From Rhodocytophaga aerolata (GTDB lineage Bacteria > Bacteroidota > Bacteroidia > Cytophagales > 172606-1), in contig NZ_JAUKPO010000012.1 in assembly GCF_030503435.1 (NCBI RefSeq), forward strand, positions 124,001-188,000: 64,000 bases of DNA, written 5' to 3'. Below the pieces are notes generated by a model. That model saw only the letters and a list, made by a program, of their open reading frames with translations. It did not search any database and had not been told where the DNA came from. The first letter of the stretch is position 1; each line of letters begins with the position of its first letter. The translations under genes were made by a program, and so were the position numbers. Shown here in pieces: positions 10,001 to 19,900 of the stretch.

Positions 10001-10176
10001 GCAGAGGTAGTAGTACCGTTGTTTGTCCCTTTAACAATTACGTTTACGCCTGGCAATGCCGTGCCGTCGTCTGCTGAAGTCACTTTCCCAGTGACAGTTC
10101 TTTCTTGTGCCCAGAGCTGGCTGTGACTGGTAATGATCAGCAGCAAAGCAGCACACATTAGTAAAATCTTCTTCAT
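7063..10176 (-). CDS. SusC/RagA family TonB-linked outer membrane protein, pair 1
   Basis: A 1037-residue TonB-dependent importer. Order: signal peptide 1-23 (ending LWAQ), carboxypeptidase-regulatory-like domain at about 27-100 (TVTGKVTSADDGTALPGVNV), TonB box-like stretch and plug domain at about 105-245 with the SusC signature RSEPNLLNSLQGKVAGV and YGSRASAGAIVITTKSGK, then a 22-strand barrel ending in an aromatic/hydrophobic C-terminus (NYGFNIRFTL). Length is normal for SusC. It is first in an operon with SusD and a small lipoprotein. The N-terminal plug reads TAQGIERDQRSLGYAV, very like TALGIERETKTLGYAV of the SusC at 43840, so pairs 1 and 3 are of one subtype. Confidence 0.95.
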   Translation of the reverse strand: MKKILLMCAALLLIITSHSQLWAQERTVTGKVTSADDGTALPGVNVIVKGTNNGTTTSADGTYSISAAGDATLVFSFIGLTTQEVAIANRSTVNVQMGSDVTELTEIVVTAQGIERDQRSLGYAVQSVNGDKLAQRSEPNLLNSLQGKVAGVNILGASGAPGASTNINIRGITSFNGSNQPLIVVDGIIFSNDLNNTQNTLFGSQPSNRLADINPENIESINILKGPAAAVLYGSRASAGAIVITTKSGKNLNNKTEVTVNSSVNFQNVYGLPRYQNQYGQGANNDYVNNSTNSWGPAFGTPGYATVINLQGEEVPYQAYPNNVRDFFDTGRILQNSVNIASGDADKNFALSLGSTLQNGVIPGTKFNRHNVQIGGNTKLNNGLKVGTQISYVNTGQSGTPMGNGGSAFGQLTRIPRSYDLTGRPYTNEQGRSIYFLTTQNHPLWSTENEVLDGQVDRVFGNFSLGYDITDWFSVTYRATADVYSDRRKLTLQIGSARAPLGQLVEDNFFRQELNQDIILTFKKDNLFFENFNANALLGHNLNQRRFQNSSVVGESLTIPQFTNVSNASVFTSSAEESSLRRLVGYYGQVSFDYNNFAFLELSGRVDQSSTLPKANNAYFYPAAAISFVPTDAFNVESNILSYAKVRASIARVGRDADPYLLNTVYVPATYGNNLASITFPMSVGSASIPGFQIGSRIGSNELTPEFVTSYEFGANLGLFQNRFGLDVTYFESKSTNQIFDVAVPNTTGYDTRTTNVGELENKGWEAVLTTSPIKTSAFSWDINLNFTRIRNKVVSIAPGVTQSNIDGDLFIGIAPSIVEGQPYGVIVGTANARNDAGEYLINPTNGLFVPGIAGEVIANPNPDWTAGLTNTFNYKGFSLSVLVDTRQGGDLYSFGAVDLRGNGSLAVTAIDRDQPRILPGVIDNGDGTYRPNNIQISAQSYWAGLGGLASEAAVFDATVYRLRELALNYSLPSGLLSKTPFGSVTFGVSGRNLYFFAPNFIGDPEVNTQGAGNIQGMDLNGAPNTRNYGFNIRFTL

Positions 10177-11077
10177 ACTAATTTGTTGGTTAAAATGTAA
10201 GGTAAGTTTTTTGTGAAACTAAAAAGGTTAACTATTGTTTGTAACTTATTCGTAGAAATATTCAAATAGGTGAACAAACAATATCAAAGGCAATTTAGTA
10301 CAAAATAATTTTTTTCATAATAAGATGTTAGCAAAATTTTTTTCATCATTATATATTTTGTACTATTTGAAGCACGACTAAAATGCAAATGAAGGTTGGA
10401 ATAGTTAAAATGCAACAAAATAAAAAATTCAAATTACTATTACCGATTTAATTCTATTTTACTGATTCTAAAAATACTTACGCTTCCAAAATTAGCTTCT
10501 TGGCATATTTGCCAAAATAATTTAGTATGCATACCTACTACTTTACTTAATAAATAGCACTTATTTTCAGAAAGACTTATATATAATTTGGCATATAATA
10601 TTATTTTTGACCAGTATCAGATTACATCAGCATGAAAATTGGCTTAATAAAATACAATTTCGGGAAAGTATATGTGAGGTACTATAGCAGATTAAGTTCA
10701 TAGAAGCGGGTTATGGTATTCTGTAGAAAAGTATTTTTTTAAGAGTAAGTAATAGAGTATCACAACTTATTCTACAAAGTTTCTTCTATAGGGCAAAAAT
10801 TTTTGTGGCGGCAGTTAATTATCGCATAGAGGGCTATATCTAATATATTCATCTTTCATGACTAAGGCTATTTCAGACTAATGAGCTAACCTTATTAACA
10901 AACTGCTTCTTTATTTTATATGGTATGGCTTTAGATCCGGGAAGGCAACTGCTATAAAAGCAAGTGCTTTTAAGCATGTTATACTGAATATTCAGCTGAA
11001 GATGTGATAAGTAGAAATGATAGCAGAACTTCTGGCAGAATACATCTATCCTAAAAAAGTTGTAATGCAAATAAATA
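10177..11077. other. AT-rich intergenic region, no supported gene
   Basis: About 900 bp upstream of SusC 1, very rich in A+T, with many short T and A runs. It must hold the SusC 1 promoter, yet I find no clear CAAAnnTA (minus-strand -7) element. A 72-codon minus-strand ORF at 10873-11091 runs into a terminator and has no protein-like features, so it is not called. Confidence 0.5.
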
Positions 11078-11110
11078 AAAAACCCCTGCAAGTAGCTTGC
11101 AAGGGTTTTT
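11078..11110 (-). terminator. Terminator after lipocalin-like lipoprotein
   Basis: Stem AAAAACCCCTGCAAG (11078-11092) with CTTGCAAGGGTTTTT (11096-11110) and a 3-nt loop. One position is a G-U pair only on the minus-strand transcript, so the hairpin is tuned to minus-strand genes. Confidence 0.88.
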
Positions 11111-11129
11111 TATTCAATGCCAGTATTTA

Positions 11130-11687
11130 TTATTCGGCGGTATATGTTATTGTTTCTGTATAAACAGGACCATTCTGCTGTAAGCGGTATGCATAATTGT
11201 AGCTGAATGTAGTAGCTGTTAGATCTACAATGTTATAATTTGTCAGATGTGTGGCACTTCCCTCCGATACAATAATTACATCTTCCTCGCTGATTGGAAC
11301 AATTTGCCCGTAAGAAAAGAATTGCCCATTGGCAGATTGCAGCACTAATACTGTTTCGTCTGAGTTTAGCATCCAGGTTCCGGCATTAAATACCTGATCG
11401 CCTGTAGGATCGGACTTAGTTGGCCCCTCTTCAAAGGTATAGGTATTCGGATTTCTGTTAAATCTGACTACATCATCCTGGTAAGTGGTGCCATAATACT
11501 GAAACAAGTCTGTAATCACTGATCCATCCTGTGTCTGACGGCCTGGACTTACGGTATGTGAGGTAATACGCCATACTTTATTTGCCAATATGTCGGCTTT
11601 GGTAGCAGGCGCAGAATCATCTTTATTACAAGAAGAAAAGAAAACTAACAGGGCACCTAATACAAGTAGTAAATTTGTTTTTTTCAT
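11130..11687 (-). CDS. Lipocalin-like small lipoprotein downstream of M43 protease 1
   Basis: A 185-residue lipoprotein: signal peptide with lipobox FFSSC (residues about 16-20), then a beta-rich domain of the lipocalin-like type common in Bacteroidota. The typical start is an 'ILANKVWRITS' strand, followed by a VRFNRNPNTYTFEEGP strand pair and GTWMLNSDETVLVL. The same W+I / F..YxFxxGP / G.WxLxxN pattern is found in the lipoprotein at 37573. It lies 109 bp after the M43 protease gene, separated by an inverted repeat, and ends at a strong terminator. The role is unknown; inhibition or chaperoning of the neighbouring protease is an inference from context. Confidence 0.8.
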   Translation of the reverse strand: MKKTNLLLVLGALLVFFSSCNKDDSAPATKADILANKVWRITSHTVSPGRQTQDGSVITDLFQYYGTTYQDDVVRFNRNPNTYTFEEGPTKSDPTGDQVFNAGTWMLNSDETVLVLQSANGQFFSYGQIVPISEEDVIIVSEGSATHLTNYNIVDLTATTFSYNYAYRLQQNGPVYTETITYTAE

Positions 11688-11724
11688 TTGTCAGATTTTT
11701 ACAGTTAATAATTCACAGTTGCTA

Positions 11725-11772
11725 TTGAAACTATATTTGGCAATTCTTTATATAGGCAAAATATAGTTTCAA
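11725..11772 (-). repeat. 14-bp inverted repeat after M43 protease 1
   Basis: TTGAAACTATATTT (11725-11738) and its exact complement (11759-11772) with a 20-nt loop, between the M43 protease stop and the next gene. There is no T-run, so it may stabilise or attenuate the transcript rather than stop it. Confidence 0.6.
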
Positions 11773-11796
11773 ATTGGCAGGAATACAAGTGAGGGG

Positions 11797-14163
11797 TTAT
11801 AATTTTACTATTTTCCTCCAGATAGTTTGATTATTAGTTGTGAAGGCAACCACATATACACCTTTAGGCAGAGCGGTTAGATCAAGCACTTTTTCATACT
11901 CAGTACCTGATTTTACGTCTTGTAAAGCAAACACCTGATTTCCTATCGCATTGTATAAGTCTATTTGGACTGCCCCGGTTTTGTTATTGTTTAGTGTAAG
12001 TATATATTTACCGGCACTGGGATTAGGGAATATTTGCAATGCCTGATCTTCAGCAGGGGTTGGCGTACTTACGGTGCCTCTAACTACAATGGTTACAGAA
12101 GCTTCCGTGCGGCATAAGTCTAACCCGCCCCCGGTAACCGTATAAGTGGTTGTTTCTTGTGGATTGGCTACTACCTGCGGCCCTAACGTAGTACTGAGAC
12201 TTCCGCTGCTGGCTTGCCAGGAAAACAGGCTGGCACCTCTGGCATTCAACGTAACTGTTTCACCAGGATTGATGATAAGCGTAGAAGCAGACACTTGCAC
12301 AGAAGGTTGCATCCCTACATTGGCAGAAATATCGTGGGCTATATTATAGCCTCTGCTCACAGAAAATGTTTCCCATCGGCCGGTACTATCTTGCTCCCAG
12401 GCGGTGTTGAACACTGATTGTCCATTCTGCGTGGTTACCAATGCTACAGTATCTCCATCATAGGCGAGTTCTATGCCTACATGAAATCCTCTTCCAAACA
12501 AGGGTACATTTCTATCAAAGGTAATATTGGTTGGCTGGCCATTGTTTATATCCTGCTGAATGCGGCTTAATAAAACCTCTTTGCGTTCCAGTACAGCACC
12601 TGGTCCGCCCTGAAAACCCCGGGCATTCCACACAAGTACGGTAACGGTCGCATCATCGCTGGAAGCATGCACGTACCCAAACCGCAGAGATGCGCCGCCC
12701 AGATTGGTGTATCCAAGTGCATTTCCAAAATACTCTGACACAGCGCCAGTTCCGGAGGAATTATGTCCGGCTACATACCCTCGGGTAGTACTGTCTGCCG
12801 GAAACCTGAGTACGGTAGGGGTGCCATTAAAATTTGTACTATTGCTGCATATCCCCTCACTGGATACTTCAATAAAATCTTGCCTGGTCAGGGTATTGCT
12901 ACCTTGTGCATTGCTAACGGTTAACGTTACATTGTATACCCCTGGCGTGGTATATACAACTGAAGGATTGCGTTCATTGGATGTAGCCGGCTCTCCCCCT
13001 TCAAAAGTCCATATCCAGGTGGTGGGAAAATTAAGAGATAAGTCGTTGAAATTAACTGTACCGCCTCTGAGTACCAGCTGCCGGTCGGATGTAAAGTTAG
13101 CGACAGGTATGCCTGCAGAAAGGTTTCCACATACATTAGAGGCACGCAACGTACTTCGCCGGGGGCTTACTTCCATTACTGTACGCATTCTGGCTTTTTG
13201 CCCGGCCGTAAATATATTAAAACAGGCATCGTCAGAATAATCCATGTAGTTTTGCACCATATTTACATTGCCGCAGGAAACCCGGCCAACCTGGCAACCT
13301 CTGCTGGGGCCGTCTGCCGGTGGCGTATCTGCCACAAAATCTTCTGCACAAGCGCCATCCCCCCAGATATGCCGCAGCCCCAGCCAATGTCCGGTTTCGT
13401 GGGTCATGGTACGGCCCAGGTTATTATTGGGAGATAAGTTGAAATTATTGCCCCGGCCAAATGACCGGTACCAGATAACAACCCCATCGGTAGCCGCTGT
13501 TCCGGTAGAACTTAATCCAGGTAAGTTAGAGCGGGTTGGAAACTGTGCATATCCCAGTAAGGTAGTAGCATCCGACCTCAGATCAGCAACTACCCACACA
13601 TTAAAATATTTATCCGGGTCCCAATAGGTAACTGGTTTCAGGCTGTTTTCAATCTCATCTCTTGTCCAGGATGTTTTCCGGCCATTGTACCGGTGAATGC
13701 CGGGTTCTGGCATATTGCGGCCCTGGGGGTCTAGCCGGGCCAGGCAAAACTCTATTTCAATATCTGCACCTACAGAGCTGTTATTAAATCCTGGAGTGCC
13801 CGGTTTGCGTCTAAAGTCTTCGTTTAAGGCATCCAGCTGCGATTGTACCTGTGCGGCACTAATGTTTAAGCCAGTTCCGACAGCTTCGCCATTATGGATT
13901 ACGTGTACAATAATGGGGATGGTTACTACTTCGTCTGTGGTTCGTAGGGTTTTCTTCCGCTCAGCTACTTCGGTCATCTTCAACTGCAAGTCTCTTTCAA
14001 AATCCAAGATAGAACCCATCTGCGGATATTTCATGCGCAGCAGGCTATCAGACTCCATCGTATAGCATTTCTCTATTTCTTCCTGACTGGCCGGTAAAGA
14101 CTGAGAATAAGCATTAAAAATACTTATATAAACAGCCCATAATAAGAGTACGATTCTTTTCAT
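11797..14163 (-). CDS. Secreted M43-family zinc metalloprotease with PKD and type IX sorting domain (protease 1)
   Basis: A 788-residue pappalysin-family (M43) endopeptidase. Order: signal peptide 1-21, pro-region with a single Cys at 33 in KCYTMESDSLLR (a candidate cysteine switch), catalytic domain about 80-340 with the zinc site HETGHWLGLRH (His255, Glu256, His259, His265) and Met-turn at Met307 in YMDYSDDAC, a PKD domain about 350-435, a galactose-binding-like beta region about 440-620, and a C-terminal type A sorting domain (FPNPSAGKYILTL to the end). That last domain directs type IX export to the surface. It is last of five genes read from SusC 2 and 17 bp after a small lipoprotein. All catalytic residues are present. 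Confidence 0.94.
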   Translation of the reverse strand: MKRIVLLLWAVYISIFNAYSQSLPASQEEIEKCYTMESDSLLRMKYPQMGSILDFERDLQLKMTEVAERKKTLRTTDEVVTIPIIVHVIHNGEAVGTGLNISAAQVQSQLDALNEDFRRKPGTPGFNNSSVGADIEIEFCLARLDPQGRNMPEPGIHRYNGRKTSWTRDEIENSLKPVTYWDPDKYFNVWVVADLRSDATTLLGYAQFPTRSNLPGLSSTGTAATDGVVIWYRSFGRGNNFNLSPNNNLGRTMTHETGHWLGLRHIWGDGACAEDFVADTPPADGPSRGCQVGRVSCGNVNMVQNYMDYSDDACFNIFTAGQKARMRTVMEVSPRRSTLRASNVCGNLSAGIPVANFTSDRQLVLRGGTVNFNDLSLNFPTTWIWTFEGGEPATSNERNPSVVYTTPGVYNVTLTVSNAQGSNTLTRQDFIEVSSEGICSNSTNFNGTPTVLRFPADSTTRGYVAGHNSSGTGAVSEYFGNALGYTNLGGASLRFGYVHASSDDATVTVLVWNARGFQGGPGAVLERKEVLLSRIQQDINNGQPTNITFDRNVPLFGRGFHVGIELAYDGDTVALVTTQNGQSVFNTAWEQDSTGRWETFSVSRGYNIAHDISANVGMQPSVQVSASTLIINPGETVTLNARGASLFSWQASSGSLSTTLGPQVVANPQETTTYTVTGGGLDLCRTEASVTIVVRGTVSTPTPAEDQALQIFPNPSAGKYILTLNNNKTGAVQIDLYNAIGNQVFALQDVKSGTEYEKVLDLTALPKGVYVVAFTTNNQTIWRKIVKL

Positions 14164-14180
14164 GAATCAATAAAGTTACA

Positions 14181-14663
14181 TCAGTTTCGCTGACTGGTGA
14201 ATATAAAACGATAGCTGTAATTGTCTTCCTCAAAATAATACTCCATAGTAAACGAATTTTCGGTCAGGTTTTTTAAGGTGTATGTACCAGAAGGAAGCAG
14301 TGGCAATAGAAAATTAATGGTAGAGGTGGCATTTACAATAGACCATGTATCAGTGAAGAACACATCCGGGTCATTTGAATCACATTTGCTGGCCCCTTCC
14401 TTTATTTCAAAGGTGCGGTCTTTATCGGCATGAAATACATACAAATCGTCGTAAACGCAGTCATTGGGAATATTGAAGCTGAAAGGTTGCTTGCCTTCTT
14501 CAATAAGTTGTATCCCAGTGAGCCTCCATGACTTACTGGTAGTTCCTGTAAGCAATTGTGAATAGGTATAGGGCGTGGGCTTTACTTCTTCTGTACAGCC
14601 ACCTAACCCAAGCATACCTGCCAGCAGACCAAAGATGTATATATAGGGTAGAATCTTTTTCAT
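14181..14663 (-). CDS. Lipocalin-like small lipoprotein immediately upstream of M43 protease 1
   Basis: A 160-residue lipoprotein with lipobox GLGGC at residues about 19-23. The mature part opens with TSKSWRLTGIQLIEEGKQ and has short beta-strands (DDLYVFHADKDRTFEI, TDTWSIVNATSTINFLL), with two cysteines beyond the anchor that could pair. This is the pattern of Bacteroidota lipocalin-like lipoproteins. The gene is 6 bp after the Calx-beta-like gene and 17 bp before the M43 protease, so all three are surely co-transcribed. Its position just before a surface protease fits an inhibitor or protective partner, by analogy with potempins; the sequence alone does not show this. Confidence 0.78.
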   Translation of the reverse strand: MKKILPYIYIFGLLAGMLGLGGCTEEVKPTPYTYSQLLTGTTSKSWRLTGIQLIEEGKQPFSFNIPNDCVYDDLYVFHADKDRTFEIKEGASKCDSNDPDVFFTDTWSIVNATSTINFLLPLLPSGTYTLKNLTENSFTMEYYFEEDNYSYRFIFTSQRN

Positions 14664-14669
14664 ACAGTC

Positions 14670-15485
14670 TTATTCCGGAATATAAGTTATAGGCACTACA
14701 ATACGGGAAGAGTCATTGCCAGCCTGGTCTTTAAGCAATACCTCAACATTAAAGGTTAACCGGCCATTTAATGGGTTTACCGAACCTGTACCCTGTATCG
14801 TGTCATTGGGCGCAGAAAGTACTTCTTCCGCTTGTTTAGGAATAGTCAGCGTATTATCTCCATTGTCGATGAACGTGAAATTCATAGCGATGCTAGGATA
14901 TTCTATTAATCCGATGTTCCAGTTACTGGCTACATATTCCTTACAATCGGAACTGGTAATGGCAATTTCGGAAACCGGGGCTACATCGTCAACCCCATCC
15001 AGGATGCCTGTGTAAGAGCCATTTAAGATACAATCATCCAGAATGGTAAACGTAGTGGATCTACCGATAATGCCATCTTTACTGAAACCAATTTGTAAAT
15101 CGGATGGTGTTACACCAATAATATTAAACGTAACATCCTGCGATTCTAAAATGTTATTGGCATTATTTAGTAAGCGCATAGTAATATAGCCAAAACTTTG
15201 CCTGGCCGGTATTACCACCGTGCCCTCTTCTCCTTCTATGCGGTAATCTATTCCCGGGCGGGCAGTACCACTAATCGTATAGCGGACCGTAATGGGTTCA
15301 CTACGTTGCGGCCCCACCAGATGTACAGCTATTTGAATAGGCTTATTAACACTTTCACGGGCAGAGGCTGTAGGCTCTGTAAAACGAACATGGTAAGGCC
15401 CTTCAAAAATGATCTCTTTTTTCTCGCAAGCAATAACTACGCTTGTTGCCAATAATACATACACTAGCCGGAATATACTTTTCAC
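14670..15485 (-). CDS. Calx-beta-like surface lipoprotein of SusCD operon 2
   Basis: A 271-residue lipoprotein: signal peptide with lipobox VVIAC, then a beta-sandwich of the Calx-beta type at about 30-150. Visible features are VRFTEPTASARESVNKPIQI, TVRYTISGTARPGIDYRIEG and a strand GTVVIPARQSFGYITMRLL, the usual order of these repeats. A second beta domain (about 155-271) starts CILNGSYTGIL and may be of the DUF or lipocalin kind. It lies between SusD 2 and the lipocalin-like gene. Such lipoproteins often sit with SusCD as surface glycan- or peptide-binding partners; the ligand here is not known. Confidence 0.78.
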   Translation of the reverse strand: MKSIFRLVYVLLATSVVIACEKKEIIFEGPYHVRFTEPTASARESVNKPIQIAVHLVGPQRSEPITVRYTISGTARPGIDYRIEGEEGTVVIPARQSFGYITMRLLNNANNILESQDVTFNIIGVTPSDLQIGFSKDGIIGRSTTFTILDDCILNGSYTGILDGVDDVAPVSEIAITSSDCKEYVASNWNIGLIEYPSIAMNFTFIDNGDNTLTIPKQAEEVLSAPNDTIQGTGSVNPLNGRLTFNVEVLLKDQAGNDSSRIVVPITYIPE

Positions 15486-15545
15486 AAATCGTTTAAATTA
15501 AAAGGTAATCATGTATTTAACAGTCAGATAAAGCAGCGGACAAAA

Positions 15546-16910
15546 TTAATATCCCGGATTCTGAGCATTGGCCAAACCAGGATTGCTTTGAATTTCCCGC
15601 TGCGGTACAGGCCATAACTCATAAGCCGGCCGCCAGTTACGTGAAAAAGCAGCCATTACCTGGTTAACTCTGTTTGTCCGTTTCAGATCATACCAGCGGT
15701 GGCCTTCGTACGCCAGTTCATATATGCGTTCGCGCAGTATCAGCGACAGCATCTGATTTTGTGTACCGGCTGTGGCATTTGGTGCTTTTGCCCTTGCTCT
15801 CAATACATTTAAATCTTCTTCTGCACTTCCAGCACCATTAATTTTACCTTGCCAGGCTCTGGCTTCGGCCCGGATCAGATAGACTTCGCCTAGCCGGAAT
15901 AACACAATGTTATTATTTTCCAGATCGTTGGGAACATTGCCATATTTTGCTACAATAAAGCCGTTGTCTGTTCCACGTAACAAGGCCGGATCAAAATTTA
16001 CCGTCCTGCGGCGGTCTCCGGATGGTGCAGAATACAGGCTATCCAGTATTTCATTGGAAGGAATTACTTCTCTCCTGCCTACAAACAGGTTGTTCAACCC
16101 TGTGGCACTCGTACCTGGGTCGTCGTTGGCGGTGTAGCCTAGCTCCAGAATAGCTTCGGTGGTAAAATCCTGCTGCACAAGTTGCACAAACTCACTTACC
16201 AGTGTATAATTTTCAGAGGTAATTACGTCTGTGGCATACTGTTCGGCTTTGGCCCAATCCCGCTGGTATAAATAAAACCTGGCAAGTGCTGCTTGTACGG
16301 CTCCCCGGCTGGCAAAAGCTACACTGGCTGGTTCTTCGGGTAAATCTGGTAAGGCCGCCAGATAGTCTTGTTCAATAAATGAAATAATTTCTTCTCTGGA
16401 AGTGCGGTCAATATTTCTGTTTGTATTTCTGTCAGTGGTTGTCACTAAGGGCATGTCGCCATAGGTATTCACCCCAATGAAATAACAATAGCCTCTTAGA
16501 AAACGGGCAGTGGCAGTTACTTCCCGGCGTTGCGCAGCCGGTATGCCAGTTATATCTGGAAGTCGCTCCAGAATAAAATTTGCCGAGTAAATAGTGTTAT
16601 ACAGATTAGACCATAGGGCTGTAATAGCGGCATTGGCAGGTGTAATTTGCTTGGTACCCAACTCGCGGTACTGCGTAAAGGTACCCCGGTGAGTCACCAT
16701 GTCGGCTGTAAAATCTCCGGCTATCATGGTAGGCGCACCTGTTCCCCGTAAAGCCGCATACAAACCGGTAACTACCGGGCCTACATCATTTGCATCGTTC
16801 AGGGCAAGTTCTGTAATCTGTAAGTTAATAGGTTGTGGGTCTAGTATATCATTACAGGAAGCAATAATGAACAATACAATGAATAGTGGATATTTAATGA
16901 ATTTACTCAT
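15546..16910 (-). CDS. SusD/RagB family surface lipoprotein, pair 2
   Basis: A 454-residue classical SusD: signal peptide ending in IASC (lipid Cys near residue 19), then NDILDPQPI, the normal N-terminal motif. The middle has TPR-like helices (AARRFL-type ATARFLRGYCYFIGV, RGAVQAALARFYLYQRDWAKAEQYA). The C-terminal part has LIRAEARAWQG, LRERIYELAYEGHRWYDLKR and ends LWPVPQREIQSNPGLAQ-like, the family hallmark. It starts 15 bp after the SusC stop. It caps the SusC barrel at the surface and captures substrate. Linked genes point to peptides rather than glycans (inference). Confidence 0.94.
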   Translation of the reverse strand: MSKFIKYPLFIVLFIIASCNDILDPQPINLQITELALNDANDVGPVVTGLYAALRGTGAPTMIAGDFTADMVTHRGTFTQYRELGTKQITPANAAITALWSNLYNTIYSANFILERLPDITGIPAAQRREVTATARFLRGYCYFIGVNTYGDMPLVTTTDRNTNRNIDRTSREEIISFIEQDYLAALPDLPEEPASVAFASRGAVQAALARFYLYQRDWAKAEQYATDVITSENYTLVSEFVQLVQQDFTTEAILELGYTANDDPGTSATGLNNLFVGRREVIPSNEILDSLYSAPSGDRRRTVNFDPALLRGTDNGFIVAKYGNVPNDLENNNIVLFRLGEVYLIRAEARAWQGKINGAGSAEEDLNVLRARAKAPNATAGTQNQMLSLILRERIYELAYEGHRWYDLKRTNRVNQVMAAFSRNWRPAYELWPVPQREIQSNPGLANAQNPGY

Positions 16911-16925
16911 ATGTCGATATACCTG

Positions 16926-19900
16926 TTAAAATCCCAGATTTAACCCAATTATGACAGTGCGTACCTGAGGCAAGGTGTAAAAGTCTATACCCTGTGCCGT
17001 GGTAGAACCATCCAACGTACTTACTTCCGGATCTGAGCCAGTGTAGGGGGTAAGTGTCCATAGATTAGTACCGGAAACATATACTCTGGCATTATTTAAT
17101 TTTAACCGGCTAATCATATTGGGTGGCAGGCGATAGCCAAGAGTAAGATTTTTTAACCTCACATAAGAGCCATCTTCAATAAAGCGGCTGCTATGGTAAT
17201 TATTAAATGTACTTTCATACTCATACCTCGGTACACTGGTAATATCACCAGGTTTTCTCCACCTTTTTAAAGCTTCTCTTACCTGGTTAGTATTTAGATC
17301 TTCTCCGGAATTCAACAACCCGGTATTGGTGAAGTTGAGTATATCGTTGCCATAGGAGAATTGAAAAAACACACTCAGATCAAACCCTTTCCAGGATACG
17401 GTATTTGTAATACCTCCTAAAAAGTCTGGTTGTGCATTCCCAATAATAGTGGCATCCTGATCGGTAATTTCGCCGTCGCCATTGATATCCTGGTAAATAG
17501 CATCACCAGTTGCCGGATCTACGCCCAGAAATTCAAGCCCCCAGAATGTACCCAATGGCTGGCCTGGAAGCACCACATTGGTATTGCCTGCCTGTGAAGC
17601 AGTATAGCCGCGGAAAATGGGCAGGGTATCTACCAGCTCTATCACTTTGTTAAGATTTCTGGAAAAATTAAGACTTGTACTCCACTTAAAGTTTCCATCA
17701 AAATTGATAGAATTCACACCCAGCTCAAATCCTTTGTTGGCTACTTTGCCAATATTGCCCTTAACCGTTTCAAAACCAGTAGTTGACGGGATAGGCTGAT
17801 CAAAAAGCAATTTATCTGTCAGGTTATCGTATGCATCAGCCGTAATGTTAATGCGGCCATTCCACAGAGAAGCATCTACGCCAAAATCTACTTCTCTGGT
17901 ACGTTCCCATTGCAGTTCAGCATTTTCGAGCCTGGAAGGAGCCAGACCAGAACTTCCGCTATAGGTAGCTGCTGAAAACGTGCCTAAGTATTCAAAATCG
18001 CCAATCCGCTCATTGCCGGTATACCCAAAACTGGCTCGTAGTTTTAAGTCATTAACGAAGGCAAAATTTTGCATAAAAGGCTCACCCGAAATTCTCCAGG
18101 CAGCGGCAGCGGAAGGAAAAAAACCAAATTGCCTGCCCCGCCCAAATCTGGAAGAACCATCTTGCCTGGCTGTAATGGAAAACAAATACTTATCTGCTAA
18201 ATCGTAGTTCACTTTTGTAAAAAATGAAACCAGGCCATTTTTCAGCAGAAAAGAGCTTCCCTGGTTTACCACACCGGCAGAAGCAATATAAGAGAAAGTA
18301 TATTCATCACTAGGAAACTCCTGACCCGTAACAGAAGACGTACGTTCGGTCCGCTGTAAAATTTCTGAACCTAGTAAAATATTAAAACTGTGCTTTTCTT
18401 TTAGGGTACGGGTGTAGGTAAGTACATTGGTATTAATTAAGGTAGAATACGTGCCAGTGCTGTAAACTCCATAGCCTCTGCCTAGCAAATACCCTCCAAT
18501 AGCGGTAGAAGAAGGCTCAAACTGGTCTTCTGTAACACCGTTATAATCGATACTGAATTTAGACGTGAGCTTAAGTTCCGGCAGAAAAGAATAGTCGGCA
18601 AAGATTCCTCCTACAATTTTGGTAGTATAGGTATCAAAACGGGGAAGTATTGCCTGCCCTACCGGATTAAAATTTGGGAAAGACGGATAAGCCGGGTCGG
18701 AGGGGCCAATAAGCCGGCCTTGCTCGTCATACGGATGAAAAAAAGGCAGGCTTTTTAAAGCACCCGAATACACGCCATCCAAAAAGTTGTCGCCTTTTAC
18801 CCGCATGTTTTTAGTACGGGCTAATAAAAGATTATTTCCAAAAGATAATTTGTTGCTGACTTTATGATCTAAATTCAGCGTGCCGGTATATCTTTCAAAA
18901 CGGTTGTTCAACTGCACACCTTCCTCATTGCGGTAATTGCCACTGGCATAGAACCGGGTGCGTTCGTTGCCACCCCGGGCATTTAGTTGATACTGCTGAT
19001 AAATGCCTCTGCGGAAAACGGCATCCAGCCAGTCGGTATTTACGGCATCGGTTACCCCACTGATCAGGCCCAGTTGTTCCGGATTTCCACCCGCATTTCT
19101 TACCGCTTCTTGTTGCAGTTCTAATAGCTCGGTTGCATTCAGCAATTCAATTTTACGTACAGGATCTATAATTCCATGCTGCACATCGGCATTGATAACG
19201 GTGCGGCTATCGTTTTTGCCCCGCTTGGTGGTAATATAGACTACGCCGTTAGCCGCTCTGGAGCCATAAATAGCCTTAGTGGCTACATCTTTGTATACGT
19301 TAATAGATTCTACATCATTGGGGTTAATGGTAGATAAGGCATTGTCGTTTTGGCCGCCAAAGTCACGCAAGGCTAGTGCACCGTCTTCTACAGGTACCCC
19401 GTCTACAATAAATAAAGGCCGGTTAGACGCAGAAACAGATGTAGCCCCTCTTACCCGTACTGTAATACCACCCCCCGGCGTGCCTGACGATTGAGTTACT
19501 TGCACCCCGGAAGCCTGGCCCTGCAATGCCTGATCTATACCTGCAATGGGAATATCTTTGAATTTTTCGGAGGATACGGTAGCTATCGAACCAATAATAT
19601 CTTTCCGTTCCTGAGTACCATAACCGGTAACTACCACTTCTGTTAGTTGCGTAACATCCGGGCGCAGCACTACATTTATAGCCGTCTGGTTAGTAACAGG
19701 GATTTCCTGCGTAACATAGCCAATATAACTGAACACCAGTGTTGCCTGTGCAGGCACGTCCAGGCTGTATATGCCATTCGCATTGGTGGTAGTGCCATTG
19801 GCAGTACCTTTTACCAGCACGTTTACTCCGGGCAAGTCTGAATTGTCTTCAGATGAAGTAATTTTTCCGCTTACTGCACGCTGAGCCAGAAGTTCATGAG

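Noticed and set aside
10873-11091. 72-codon minus-strand ORF
   Set aside because: Its first codons overlap the terminator hairpin of the next gene and the sequence has no family features.
12704-13240. Long plus-strand ORF (178 codons) inside the M43 protease gene
   Set aside because: Antisense shadow of a gene with strong catalytic and sorting motifs; no independent evidence.
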